From NCBI RefSeq assembly GCF_000333615.1, contig NZ_BADL01000084.1:1-41128 (forward strand): 41,128 nt of DNA, in the 5' to 3' direction. Source of the stretch: Ideonella sp. B508-1 (lineage in GTDB: Bacteria; Pseudomonadota; Gammaproteobacteria; Burkholderiales; Burkholderiaceae_C). A program made the position numbers and the translations under genes. Position 1 is the first letter of the stretch, and each line of letters starts with the position of its first letter. Of the stretch, positions 23,990 to 32,372 are shown one piece after another. The notes under the pieces were generated by a model, which was not told the DNA's origin, searched no databases, and saw nothing but the letters and a program-made list of their open reading frames with translations.

Positions 23990-25994
23990 CAGGGTCGTCT
24001 CCAGCATCGGGGTCGGCATCCGCCTGCCAGACCGGCAGCGAACAGGAAAAGCGCGCACCGCCCAGCGGGCTCATGCCCGCATCGAAAGCGCCATGGTGCA
24101 CCTCGATCACCGAACGGCAGATGGCCAGGCCCATGCCCATGCCCTCGGGCTTGGTCGAGTAGAAGGGCGTGGTCAGCTGCTCGGCCGTGCGGCCGGCCAG
24201 GCCCGGGCCGCTGTCGTCCACGTCCAGCCGCACAAAGCCGCTGCCGGTGTCCTGGGCCGACACCCGGATCTGCCGGGGCTGGCCGGCCGGCTGCTGCGCC
24301 AGCTCATCGGCGGCGTTGCGCAGCAGGTTGATCAGCACCTGCTCGATCAGCACCGGATCGGCCTGCACCAGCGGCAGGCCGGACGGCAGGTCCAGCGCCA
24401 CCTGGATCATCTGGCGCTGGAAGTCGCGCTGCAGCAGTCTGGCGGCCTGGCGCACGATCTCGGCCAGCACCGCCGGCTCGCGCTGCGGGGCGCGCCGGGT
24501 CAGGAACTCGCGGATGCGCCGCACGATGCGCCCGGCCTCGGCCGCCTGCTCGCCCTGGCGCCGCAGGGCCTGCAGCACCATCGTGTCCTCGCAGCCGGCC
24601 TGCTCCAGCCGGCGCAGCACGCCCGCGTTGTAGCCGGCCACCGCCGTGAGCGGCTGGTTGAGCTGGTGGGCCAGGGCCGAGGCCACCTCGCCCAGCGTGG
24701 TCAGGCGGGCCTGGTGGGCCAGGGCCTCGGCCTGGTGGCGCTCACGCTCCTCCAGCCGCTTGCGCTGGGTGATGTCGATGATCGAGCCCATCCAGCCGAT
24801 CTGCTGACCGCTGGCGTCCACCAGCGGCGACTCGAAGACCATCACCTCGATCGGGTGGCCATCGGCATGGCGCCACTGGGCCTCGTAGCCCTCGCGCGGG
24901 GCCAGGCCCGCCAGGCCGCGGCGGCTGCGCTGCATGGCCTCGCCGGCCGATTCCGGCGGCCAGTAGGGCATGGGCGGCTTCAGGCCGATCAGTTCTTCCG
25001 CCGATCGCCCCACCAACTCGCAGAAGGTGCGGTTCACGTACAGCAGCCGGCCCTCGGCGTCGCGCGCACGCAGGCCCACCAGGGCCGAATCCTCCATCGC
25101 GCCGCGCCAGGCCACCTCGGTGCGCCAGGCCGCCTCGGCCGCGCTGACCTGCCGCATCTGCCGGCGCAGCAGCAGCGTGGCCCCGCCCACCAGCAGCAGA
25201 AAGCCGCCCACCAGCACCAGCGGCAGCCCCTGCCACCAGGGCTGCGGCAGCTCGCGCTGGGTCAGCAGCAGGTACACCCCGGGCATGCCGCTGCCCACCA
25301 GCACGCGGTAGCTGTCGCGCAGGCCCGGCGCGGCCTGGCCGTTGCCCGGGCCGTCGGCCGAGGCGATGACCTGGTCGCTGCCATCGACCAGCTGCACCTC
25401 GTAGCGCCGGGTCAGCCACCAGGGCGTGTCGCGCTTGAGCAGGGTGGACGGCGAGAAGCGCAGCACCACCTTCTCGCCCGGCACATCGAAGCGGTTGGTC
25501 TCCGGCACCGCGTCGGCCATGGCCGGGTCCACCGGCGCCACCAGGTGGGCGCTCAGGCCGTCGCGCTCGTCCGAGGCCAGCGGCAGCAGCGGCACCTCCT
25601 GCGGCGGCAGATGGGCCACGATGCGGTTGCCCGCGTCCAGCCAGGTCACGCTCAGCCACAGGCCACGAAAGCCTTCCTCCACCTCGGGCCGGCTGGCCAG
25701 GAACTGGCGGGTGTGCGGCGCCCGGCGCAGCTGCGCGGCCAGACTGCGCAGGTGCAGCGCCTCCAGGTCCAGCCGGGCCCGCAGCTGGGCCTCGGCGCTC
25801 AGCGCGTCCGAGATCATCGTGCGGTGGGCCTCCTCCCGCTCGTCCCGGTCGGTGCGGTAGGCCCACAGCACCACCCCGCCCACGAACAGCAGCGACAGCA
25901 GCAGCGGCCAGACCCACAGCCCACGCCGCAACGCCGCCGGCAGCGCGCGCGCGGGCTGCGGTCGGGACAGGACGTGGGGGCCAATGCGGTCCAT
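23958..25994 (-). CDS. dctS: DctS-like membrane sensor histidine kinase
   Basis: A 678-residue protein. Helix 1 (about residues 27-45) and helix 2 (about 283-303) bracket a periplasmic sensor domain of about 240 residues. A PAS domain (about 320-435: AMEDSALVGLRARDAEGRLLYVNRTFCELVG) leads to the H-box LGEVASALAHQLNQPLTAVAGYN with the phospho-histidine in AHQLNQP. The ATPase has N-box INLLRNAADEL, G1 DDSGPGL and G2 GMGMGLAICRSVIEVHHG. The layout matches DctS/DctB sensors of C4-dicarboxylates. It is divergent from the dctP genes, 48 bases from the first palindrome, and overlaps dctR. The Asp-rich tail (DADPDAGDDPDDDADG) is unusual. Confidence 0.9.
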   Translation of the reverse strand: MDRIGPHVLSRPQPARALPAALRRGLWVWPLLLSLLFVGGVVLWAYRTDRDEREEAHRTMISDALSAEAQLRARLDLEALHLRSLAAQLRRAPHTRQFLASRPEVEEGFRGLWLSVTWLDAGNRIVAHLPPQEVPLLPLASDERDGLSAHLVAPVDPAMADAVPETNRFDVPGEKVVLRFSPSTLLKRDTPWWLTRRYEVQLVDGSDQVIASADGPGNGQAAPGLRDSYRVLVGSGMPGVYLLLTQRELPQPWWQGLPLVLVGGFLLLVGGATLLLRRQMRQVSAAEAAWRTEVAWRGAMEDSALVGLRARDAEGRLLYVNRTFCELVGRSAEELIGLKPPMPYWPPESAGEAMQRSRRGLAGLAPREGYEAQWRHADGHPIEVMVFESPLVDASGQQIGWMGSIIDITQRKRLEERERHQAEALAHQARLTTLGEVASALAHQLNQPLTAVAGYNAGVLRRLEQAGCEDTMVLQALRRQGEQAAEAGRIVRRIREFLTRRAPQREPAVLAEIVRQAARLLQRDFQRQMIQVALDLPSGLPLVQADPVLIEQVLINLLRNAADELAQQPAGQPRQIRVSAQDTGSGFVRLDVDDSGPGLAGRTAEQLTTPFYSTKPEGMGMGLAICRSVIEVHHGAFDAGMSPLGGARFSCSLPVWQADADPDAGDDPDDDADGAPGR

Positions 25995-26042
25995 GAGCGG
26001 CGAGTCTAGCCACTGCGGCCGGCGCGCCCCTGGGTGGCGAAA

Positions 26043-26056
26043 TGTGGAAGTCCACA
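26043..26056. promoter_or_regulatory. DctR-type operator candidate 1 (TGTGGA-N2-TCCACA)
   Basis: TGTGGAAGTCCACA is a 6-2-6 palindrome located 40 bases before the truncated dctP start and 48 bases from the dctS start. A near-identical copy stands before the second dctP gene, which argues for a shared regulator, most simply DctR. Confidence 0.7.
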
Positions 26057-26096
26057 GTGTCGGCCCCGGGCCGGCGGCTCACACACTCCTGCCGCC

Positions 26097-26888
26097 ATGA
26101 CTCGCATCAACCGCCGCACCGCGCTGGCCGCCGGGGCCAGCCTGCTGGCGCCCTCGCTGTCCAAGCTGCGCCCGCTGGGGGTGAAGGAGTTCGAGGTCTT
26201 CGACCTGCCCTTTCTGTTCAAGAACCGCGGCGCCTTCAACGACACCGCGCAGACCTTCGGCCGCACCCTGTTCGGCAAGCTCGAGCCCTCCGGCGTGCGG
26301 GGCCTGGCGTTCTGGGACAACGGCTTTCTGCTGATGAGCGCCAACAAGCCGCTGCGGGACGTGGCCGACTTCAAGGGCCTGAAGATGCGGGTACAGCCCT
26401 CGGCCGTGGCCGAGGCCGAGATGCGTGCCCTGGGCGCCGAGCCCCGGGTCATGAACTTCTCCGAGCTGTTCACCGCCCTGCAGGCCGGCAGCGTGGACGG
26501 CACCGAAGGCACGGCCTCCAACTTCCTGACCCAGCGCCTGGCCGAGGTGCAGAAGCACCTGACCCTGTCCAACCACGGCTACCTGGCCTATGCGCTGCTG
26601 GTCAACCGCGCCTTCCACGACCGCCTGCCGGCCGAGCTGCGCGGCGTCTTCGACAGCGCCGTGGCGGATGCCACGCAGTACGCCAACGCCATTGCCAACG
26701 CCGAGAACGCCTGGGCCCTGGGCCAGATCAAGGGCCATGCGCGGGTCAGCCTGCACGCCCCGCAGGCCAGCGAGCTGGAGGCCTGGCGCCGCGCCCTGAT
26801 GGGCGTGCACGCCGCGGTGGCCGAGCGGGTGGGCACGGCGGCGCTGCGGGCGGCCTACCGCGCCGCGGGCTTCATCCCGCCACGCTGA
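26097..26888 (+). CDS. TRAP dicarboxylate-binding protein DctP paralogue with internal deletion
   Basis: A 263-residue protein, about 78 residues shorter than the intact paralogue beginning at 27045. It opens MTRINRRTALAAGASLLA, aligning with the paralogue's signal peptide start, then jumps directly to PSLSKLRPLGVKEFEVFDLPFLF, which aligns with paralogue residues 95 onward. Paralogue residues 19-94, covering the signal cleavage site and most of the N-terminal ligand lobe, are missing in frame. The shared LLA/MLA codons at both ends give a TGCTGGC microhomology, a likely deletion route. The rest retains DctP signatures (FWDNGFLLMSANKPLRDVADFKGLKMRVQ, SVDGTEGTASNFLTQ). It probably no longer binds ligand or reaches the periplasm. 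Confidence 0.85.
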   Translation: MTRINRRTALAAGASLLAPSLSKLRPLGVKEFEVFDLPFLFKNRGAFNDTAQTFGRTLFGKLEPSGVRGLAFWDNGFLLMSANKPLRDVADFKGLKMRVQPSAVAEAEMRALGAEPRVMNFSELFTALQAGSVDGTEGTASNFLTQRLAEVQKHLTLSNHGYLAYALLVNRAFHDRLPAELRGVFDSAVADATQYANAIANAENAWALGQIKGHARVSLHAPQASELEAWRRALMGVHAAVAERVGTAALRAAYRAAGFIPPR

Positions 26889-26941
26889 ACCGGTCGACAT
26901 CTCGGGATATACCCTCGACAACCGCCTCCCAGGGGCCCGGA

Positions 26942-26955
26942 TGTGGAAATCCACA
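26942..26955. promoter_or_regulatory. DctR-type operator candidate 2 (TGTGGA-N2-TCCACA)
   Basis: TGTGGAAATCCACA repeats the palindrome at 26043 with one base changed in the spacer. It lies 89 bases before the intact dctP start, a suitable distance for activation by a FixJ-type regulator. Confidence 0.72.
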
Positions 26956-27044
26956 GTTCCGATGGCCCGGCGGCCTCGCCACACTCCGGGCACGCACGGT
27001 ATGGCCCCATGCCGCTGACGACCCACACATTCCGGAGACAGACC

Positions 27045-28070
27045 ATGAACCGCCTCACCCGCCGGGCCGCCCTGGCCGCCACCACCGCTCTGCTGGCCAG
27101 CGCTGGCTGGCTGTCCACCGCCCAGGCGCAGTCGCCCATCGTCATCAAGTTCAGCCACGTGGTGGCCAACGACACGCCCAAGGGCAAGGCGGCCGACTTC
27201 TTCGCCAAGCGCGCGGCCGAGCTCACCAAGGGCAAGGTGAAGGTCGAGGTCTATCCCAACAGCCAGCTCTACAAGGACAAGGAAGAGATGGAAGCCCTGC
27301 AGCTGGGCTCCGTCCAGATGCTGGCGCCCTCGCTGTCCAAGTTCGCGCCGCTGGGCGTGAAGGAATTCGAGGCCTTCGACCTGCCCTTCATCTTCGACGA
27401 CTACAACGACCTGCACGCCGTCACCCAGGGCCCCGTGGGCGCCAAGCTGCTCAAGAAGCTGGAAAGCCGCGGCATCACCGGCCTGGCCTACTGGGACAAC
27501 GGCTTCAAGGTCATGTCGGCCAACAAGCCGCTGAAGTCCGTCGAGGACTACAAGGGCCTGAAGATGCGCATCCAGTCCTCCAAGGTGCTGGACGCGCAGA
27601 TGCGCGCCATCGGCGCCCTGCCCCAGGTGCTGGCCTTCTCCGAGACCTACCAGGCCCTGCAGACCGGCGTGGTCGACGGCACCGAGAACCCGCCGTCCAA
27701 CCTCTACACCCAGAAGATGCACGAGGTGCAGAAGTACGTCAGCGTGACCAACCACGGCTACCTGGGCTACGCCGTCGTCGTGAACAAGAAGTTCTGGGAC
27801 GGCCTGCCCGCCGACATCCGCGCCCAGCTGACCCAGGCCATGGCCGACGCCACCAAGGTGGCCAACGAAGACGCCCTCAAGGACAACATGGACGCGCTGG
27901 CCAAGGTCAAGGCCTCGGGCAAGACCACCGTCTACGAACCCACCAAGGGCGAGCGCTTCCTGCTGAAAAAGGCCATGTTCCCGGTGCACAAGCAGATGGC
28001 CTCGCGCATCGGCGAAGAGACCATCCAGGACATCTACAAGGCCACCCACTTCGATCCCACCAAGATGTGA
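27045..28070 (+). CDS. dctP: TRAP transporter solute-binding protein DctP
   Basis: A 341-residue protein with signal peptide MNRLTRRAALAATTALLASAGWLSTAQAQ (cleavage near residue 29). A complete DctP fold follows, including IKFSHVVANDTPKGKAADFFAKRAAELTKGKVKVEVYPNSQLYKD, the binding arginine region GLKMRIQSS (about residues 176-184) and GVVDGTENPPSNLYTQK. It delivers C4-dicarboxylates such as malate, succinate or fumarate to DctQM. GGAG lies 8 bases before ATG 27045. It is followed by an attenuator-like hairpin before dctQ, which would make the binding protein more abundant than the membrane subunits. Confidence 0.95.
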   Translation: MNRLTRRAALAATTALLASAGWLSTAQAQSPIVIKFSHVVANDTPKGKAADFFAKRAAELTKGKVKVEVYPNSQLYKDKEEMEALQLGSVQMLAPSLSKFAPLGVKEFEAFDLPFIFDDYNDLHAVTQGPVGAKLLKKLESRGITGLAYWDNGFKVMSANKPLKSVEDYKGLKMRIQSSKVLDAQMRAIGALPQVLAFSETYQALQTGVVDGTENPPSNLYTQKMHEVQKYVSVTNHGYLGYAVVVNKKFWDGLPADIRAQLTQAMADATKVANEDALKDNMDALAKVKASGKTTVYEPTKGERFLLKKAMFPVHKQMASRIGEETIQDIYKATHFDPTKM

Positions 28071-28095
28071 TCGAGGCGGCCTGACCGTCCCCCCA

Positions 28096-28120
28096 GGCCC
28101 ACGCAGGACGTGGGCCTTTT
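28096..28120 (+). terminator. Hairpin with T-run between dctP and dctQ (attenuator)
   Basis: GGCCCACG pairs with CGTGGGCC around the loop CAGGA, followed by TTTT. As dctQM follows in the same direction only 40 bases later, partial termination, rather than an operon end, is the likely role. Confidence 0.75.
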
Positions 28121-28159
28121 CACGCCCCCTGCCGACCCAACCCCCAAGGAGAGCCCACC

Positions 28160-28765
28160 ATGAAATGGCTCGATCACCTGGAGGAGTGGCTGATCGCGAC
28201 CTTCATGGGCGCCGCCACCCTCATCACCTTCGTCGCCGTGCTGCACCGCTATCTGGTGGGCTTCGAATCCCCGCTGCAGAACTGGCTGCTGGGCCTGAAC
28301 TTCGCCTGGGCACAGGAGGCCACCATCTACCTCTTCGTCTGGATGGCCAAGTTCGGCGCCGCCTACGGCGTGCGCACCGGCATCCACGTGGGGGTGGACG
28401 TGCTGATCAACCGCCTGCAGCCCCAGCACCGCCGCAAGGTGGTGCTGTTCGGCCTGCTGGCCGGCGCCTTCTTCACCGGCGCGGTGGCCACCATGGGCGC
28501 GCGTTTCGTGTGGGAGAACGGTGCCCACTACGCCTTCGCCAGCTGGCTGGGCATGGACGTCTCCGAGATGATCGAAGGCCCCACCACGCCCGACCTGGAG
28601 TGGCCCACCTGGATCATCTACTGCGCCATCCCGCTGGGCTCCTCGCTGATGTGCTTCCGCTTCCTGCAGGTGGCCTGGGCCTTCGTGCGCACCGGTGAAC
28701 TGCCGCACCACGACCACGGCCATGTGGACGGCCTGGACGAAGAAACCGAGCCCACCAAGGCCTGA
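28160..28765 (+). CDS. dctQ: TRAP transporter small permease DctQ
   Basis: A 201-residue membrane protein of the small TRAP subunit type. Four predicted helices lie at about residues 10-30, 50-70, 92-115 and 150-172, and the protein carries the family feature AWAQEATIYLFVWMAKFGAAYGVRTGIHVGVDVL. It forms the membrane complex with DctM. The C-terminus is histidine- and acid-rich (HHDHGHVDGLDEETEP). The ATG follows AGGAG, and the dctM start lies 10 bases after its stop. Confidence 0.94.
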   Translation: MKWLDHLEEWLIATFMGAATLITFVAVLHRYLVGFESPLQNWLLGLNFAWAQEATIYLFVWMAKFGAAYGVRTGIHVGVDVLINRLQPQHRRKVVLFGLLAGAFFTGAVATMGARFVWENGAHYAFASWLGMDVSEMIEGPTTPDLEWPTWIIYCAIPLGSSLMCFRFLQVAWAFVRTGELPHHDHGHVDGLDEETEPTKA

Positions 28766-28775
28766 GGGACCCACC

Positions 28776-30068
28776 ATGAGCGGCATCATCATCTTTTCCC
28801 TGCTGCTGGTCCTGATGTTGACCGGCATGCCCATCTCCATCGCGCTGGGCCTCACCGTCCTCACCTTCATCTTCGGGTTCACGCAGGTGCCCGTGGAGTC
28901 GGTGGCGCTCAAGCTGTTCACCGGCATCGAGAAGTTCGAGATCATGGCGATCCCGTTCTTCATCCTGGCCGGCAACTTCCTCACCCACGGCGGGGTGGCG
29001 CGAAGAATGATCAACTTCGCCACCAGCATGGTGGGCCACTGGCATGGGGGCCTGGGTCTGGCCGGCGTGCTGGCCTGCGCCCTGTTCGCCGCGGTGTCGG
29101 GGTCCTCCCCCGCCACGGTGGTGGCCATCGGCTCCATCCTGCTGCCGGCCATGACCAAGGCCGGCTTCCCGAACAAGTTCGGCGTCGGCATCATCACCAC
29201 CTCCGGCGCGCTGGGCATCCTCATCCCGCCGTCCATCGTGATGGTGATGTACTCGGTCTCCACCAACACCTCGGTGGGCGCGCTGTTCATGGCCGGCGTC
29301 ATCCCCGGCCTGCTGCTGGCCTTCCTGCTGGGCCTGACCGCCTGGTGGCGGGCCCGCAAGTTCGGCTACCCGCGCATGAAGAAGGCCACGATGGGCGAGC
29401 GCTGGAAGGCCTTCCGTGAGTCGGTCTGGGGCCTGCTGCTGATCGTCATCGTGATGGGCGGCATCTACACCGGCCTGTTCACCCCGACCGAGGCCGCGGC
29501 CATGAGCGCCGTCTACGCCTTCTTCATCGCCGTGTTCGTCTACAAGGACATGCGCCTGAAGGACGTGCCGCGCGTGCTGCTGAGCTCGGCCAACATGAGC
29601 GCCATGCTGCTGTACATCATCACCAACGCGGTGCTGTTCAGCTTCGTGCTGGCCAACGAGAACATCCCGCAGCAGCTGGCCGACTGGCTGGTGGGCATGG
29701 GCCTGGGCCCCATCGCCTTCCTGCTGGTGGTCAACGTGCTGCTGCTGGTGGCCGGCAACTTCATGGAGCCTTCCTCCATCGTGCTGATCATGGCCCCCAT
29801 CCTGTTCCCGGTGGCCATGAAGCTGGGCATCAACCCGGTGCACTTCGGCATCCTGATCGTGGTGAACATGGAAGTGGGCATGTGCCACCCGCCGGTGGGC
29901 CTGAACCTGTACGTGGCCTCGGGCATCACCAAGATGGGCATCACCGAGCTGACCATCGCCGTCTGGCCCTGGCTACTGACCATGCTGGGCTTCCTGGTGC
30001 TGGTGACCTACTGGCCCACGCTGTCCCTGTTCCTGCCCCACGCGCTGGGCATGTCCACCGGCGCCTGA
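28776..30068 (+). CDS. dctM: TRAP transporter large permease DctM
   Basis: A 430-residue protein with about 12 hydrophobic segments and DctM signatures such as ALFAAVSGSSPATVVAIGSILLPAMTKAGF (about residues 102-132), GILIPPSIVMVMY, and the second-half repeat LLLVAGNFMEPSSIVLIMAPILFPVAMKLGINPVHFGI. It catalyses Na+-coupled uptake of dicarboxylates delivered by DctP. GAGG lies 7 bases upstream of ATG 28776. It is the last gene of dctPQM; a strong hairpin follows. Confidence 0.95.
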   Translation: MSGIIIFSLLLVLMLTGMPISIALGLTVLTFIFGFTQVPVESVALKLFTGIEKFEIMAIPFFILAGNFLTHGGVARRMINFATSMVGHWHGGLGLAGVLACALFAAVSGSSPATVVAIGSILLPAMTKAGFPNKFGVGIITTSGALGILIPPSIVMVMYSVSTNTSVGALFMAGVIPGLLLAFLLGLTAWWRARKFGYPRMKKATMGERWKAFRESVWGLLLIVIVMGGIYTGLFTPTEAAAMSAVYAFFIAVFVYKDMRLKDVPRVLLSSANMSAMLLYIITNAVLFSFVLANENIPQQLADWLVGMGLGPIAFLLVVNVLLLVAGNFMEPSSIVLIMAPILFPVAMKLGINPVHFGILIVVNMEVGMCHPPVGLNLYVASGITKMGITELTIAVWPWLLTMLGFLVLVTYWPTLSLFLPHALGMSTGA

Positions 30069-30079
30069 GGCCGGTGAAG

Positions 30080-30111
30080 GCTGCGGCGGCACCTGCGGGC
30101 GCCGCCGCAGC
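30080..30111 (+). terminator. Strong hairpin after dctM
   Basis: GCTGCGGCGGC pairs with GCCGCCGCAGC (11 bp, 10-base loop), followed by AACGCTTCTTTG. The T-tract is weak, but the position right after the dctPQM operon supports termination. Confidence 0.55.
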
Positions 30112-30191
30112 AACGCTTCTTTGCCAGGCCGAGACACCGCCTGCAGAGACCGGGCGCAGACTCGTTCCATCCCACCTCATCGAGGAACGAC

Positions 30192-30824
30192 ATGCCCCGC
30201 GCCCTTGCCGCGGCCCTGCTGGCCGCCGCCCTCCTGCCCGTCTGCGCAGCCCAGGCCCAGCCCCACCCCCCGGGCTTCCACGGGCCCGGCCCCTGGCCCA
30301 TGCACTTCGACGACCGCTACCACCACAACCTCTGGTACCCGAACGTCGGCTGGTCCGTGGCTGCGGCGCCGGTGGGGGGCATCAGCGTGGCCTTTGGCGG
30401 CGGGAATTTCCTCTTCCATGGCGGCGTGTGGTTCCACCCGGTGGGGCCGCGCTGGGTGGTGGTCACCCCGCCCGTGGGCATCATCGCGCCCATGCTGCCC
30501 CCGGCCTACACCACGCTGTGGGTGGGCGGGCTGGCCTACTACTACGCCAACGGGGTGTACTACCTGCCCGATGGCCCAGCCGGCTACCGCGTGGTGGAGC
30601 CGCCCACCGGCGTCGCCTCCGTTCAGCCGGTGGCCCCCCCGCCCAAGCCGGCGCCCGATCCCATCGTCTACCCGCGCAACGGCCAGTCCGCCGCGCAGAC
30701 CGAGGCCGACCAGCGCGCGTGCAACCAGTGGGCCATGACCCAGCGCGACGCGATGAGCGACGCCTCCATCTTCAACCGCGCCGTGCAGGCCTGCATGGAT
30801 GGCCGCGGCTACACCCTGCGCTGA
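30192..30824 (+). CDS. Secreted protein, DUF6515-like
   Basis: A 210-residue protein with signal peptide MPRALAAALLAAALLPVCAAQAQ (cleavage about residue 23). A Gly/Trp/Tyr-rich beta region (GGISVAFGGGNFLFHGGVWFHPVGPRWVVVTPPVGIIAPMLPPAYTTLWVGGLAYYYANGVYYLPDGPAGYRVVEPP) is followed by a proline linker and a C-terminal helical segment with two cysteines (ACNQWAMTQRD...QACMDGRGYTLR). This arrangement is typical of the DUF6515-type periplasmic proteins of proteobacteria, whose function is unknown. GAGGAA lies 6 bases before the ATG. Confidence 0.7.
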   Translation: MPRALAAALLAAALLPVCAAQAQPHPPGFHGPGPWPMHFDDRYHHNLWYPNVGWSVAAAPVGGISVAFGGGNFLFHGGVWFHPVGPRWVVVTPPVGIIAPMLPPAYTTLWVGGLAYYYANGVYYLPDGPAGYRVVEPPTGVASVQPVAPPPKPAPDPIVYPRNGQSAAQTEADQRACNQWAMTQRDAMSDASIFNRAVQACMDGRGYTLR

Positions 30825-30833
30825 ACGCCTCGT

Positions 30834-31454
30834 TCAGGGCAGCTCGGTTTCCGGCCGGTCGCGCGGCACCTGGGCCAGGTAGGCCGCCACCGGCTGGCCG
30901 GCCAGCGGCTTGACCATCACGCGCAGCGTGTTCACCCGGTCGCTGGCCAGGATGTGCTCGCGCAGCCGCACCTGGGTGAAATCGCGCCGCCACCAGAAGT
31001 GCTCGGCCCGCGTGTTGCCCACCACCACGCCCAGGCGCATCCACTGCGCGCCCTGCTGCACCGCCCAGGCCTCCAGGGCCTGGTACAGCGCCCGCGCCAG
31101 GCCGTGGCCGTGCAGGCCGGTGGCCAGCAGGAACAGCGACACGTGCCAGACCCCGGGCGCAAGCAGGTCCATCACCACGATGCTCACGCCCACCAGCGTG
31201 CCGTCGTGGCGGAACAGGCCCAGGCACTCCTGGGCGCGGTAGGGCATGTCCGACGGCGCCCGCTCATCAAAGTCTTCCTGGGCCTCATGCGGGCGCGGGC
31301 CGCGGCCGGTCACCGTCTCGAAGTACAGCGGATTGGCCTCGTACAAGGCCTGCAGCAAAGGCACCTCGTCGGCCCGCAGCGGCCGGGCATGGTGCCCCAT
31401 GGCCTGGAAGCGCCAGCCCGGCGCCAGGCCCGTCTGGGAATCGGGCGCATGCAT
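30834..31454 (-). CDS. GNAT N-acetyltransferase
   Basis: A 206-residue protein in which the acetyl-CoA-binding stretch WHVSLFLLATGLHGHGLARALYQALEAWAVQQGAQWMRLGVVVGN (about residues 122-166) carries the Q/R-x-x-G-x-A-like loop (GLHGHGLA). N-terminal residues LRADEVPLLQALYEANPLYFETVTGRGP are the usual GNAT beginning. The substrate is unknown. The stop is 9 bases from the convergent DUF6515-like gene, and a second acetyltransferase gene lies directly upstream on the same strand, 9 bases away. Confidence 0.85.
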   Translation of the reverse strand: MHAPDSQTGLAPGWRFQAMGHHARPLRADEVPLLQALYEANPLYFETVTGRGPRPHEAQEDFDERAPSDMPYRAQECLGLFRHDGTLVGVSIVVMDLLAPGVWHVSLFLLATGLHGHGLARALYQALEAWAVQQGAQWMRLGVVVGNTRAEHFWWRRDFTQVRLREHILASDRVNTLRVMVKPLAGQPVAAYLAQVPRDRPETELP

Positions 31455-31463
31455 GCCGTGATG

Positions 31464-32054
31464 CTACGCCGGCTCCCCCGCCAGCCGCCCGTACAGGCAG
31501 GTGTTGCGCAAGTCCCCGCCGGGCCCGCGCCGGTCGTGGCGCAGCATGCCCTCCAGCGTGAAGCCCGCGCGCAGCGCCACCCCGCGTGAACCGTGGTTCT
31601 CCTCGTCGGCCACCAGGTCCACCCGCGCCACCTGCAGATGCTCGAAGGCAAAGGCCGTGACGGCGCGCACCGCCTCGGTCATCAGCCCATGGCCGGTGCG
31701 GCTGCTGCGGCACCAGTAGCCCACCTCGATCTTGGGCACCGCCCAGTCCGGCCGGTGCAGGCCCGCCACGCCCACGAAGGCCCCGCTGGCCCGGTCCAGC
31801 AGCAGGAAGGGGAAATCCTTGCGCGCCGCGGCGTTGGCGTGGCCATTGCGGCAGAACAGCTCCGAAGCCTGCTCCGACGGCTCCTCGGCCACCCAGGGGA
31901 TGGCACCCAGGAAACGGCGCAGATCGGTGATGGACTCGGCCACCGCGGCATGCACCATCGCCCCATCGCCCGCGCGCGGCAGGCGCAGCAGCAGGCGCTC
32001 GGTCTGAAACGAGTCAGGGAAGTCCAGAAGGAGGGGAAAGCGGATCGCGTTCAT
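31464..32054 (-). CDS. GNAT N-acetyltransferase (RimJ/RimL type)
   Basis: A 196-residue protein, MNAIRFPLLLDFPDSFQTERLLLRLPRAGDG..., with the TERLLLR opening, EVGYWCRSSRTGHGLMTEAVRAVTAFAFEHLQVARVDLVAD acetyl-CoA region and ENHGSRGVALRAGFTLEGML ending. This is the RimJ/RimL pattern of protein or ribosomal N-acetyltransferases. ATG 32054 is where the conserved sequence begins; a longer open frame upstream looks noncoding. It is co-oriented with the next acetyltransferase, 9 bases downstream, so they form a two-gene unit. Confidence 0.88.
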   Translation of the reverse strand: MNAIRFPLLLDFPDSFQTERLLLRLPRAGDGAMVHAAVAESITDLRRFLGAIPWVAEEPSEQASELFCRNGHANAAARKDFPFLLLDRASGAFVGVAGLHRPDWAVPKIEVGYWCRSSRTGHGLMTEAVRAVTAFAFEHLQVARVDLVADEENHGSRGVALRAGFTLEGMLRHDRRGPGGDLRNTCLYGRLAGEPA

Positions 32055-32111
32055 CGGCCCAATGTAGCGGAGCCGCCGCTGGGCTAGCATCATCCGCACC
32101 CCAACCCCCAC

Positions 32112-32348
32112 GACGCCACGCGCCGCCTGTGCCTGGGGGCGCTGGCCGTGGCGCCCTCCGCCCGGGCTGCCAAGCCGGCAGACCATTGGCCCGAGCCGGT
32201 GCTGCGCAGCTTCTCGCACCTCAACCGCAAGATCTACGTGCCCATGCAGGGCCCCAGCGACATGGGCGCCAGCGGCAAGCTCGAGCGCTGGGACCGCATG
32301 GCCGGGCTGATCCGCTTCCTCAAGGACGTGGACGCCGGCCGGGCCTGA
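32112..32348 (+). pseudogene. Remnant of an exported proline-iminopeptidase-like alpha/beta hydrolase
   Basis: The frame reads DATRRLCLGALAVAPSARA, a twin-arginine-like signal without a start codon, then AKPADHWPEPVLRSFSHLNRKIYVPMQGPSDMGASGKLERWDRMA, then GLIRFLKDVDAGRA and a stop. These pieces resemble three separate stretches of proline iminopeptidase-type hydrolases: export signal, cap region ending GPSxxGASGxLxxWDR, and the extreme C-terminus. The nucleophile serine domain and the Asp/His part between WDR and GLIRF are absent. It therefore looks like a gene reduced by two internal deletions to about 79 codons. A short product from GTG 32148 (66 residues) is possible but should be inactive. 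Confidence 0.6.
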
Positions 32349-32372
32349 TGCAGGCCCCTCCTGCAGGGCCCC

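Noticed and set aside
26079..28049. A 656-codon minus-strand open frame opposite both dctP genes
   Set aside because: It is a shadow of the dctP coding frames, Gly/His/Leu/Val-rich with no domain.
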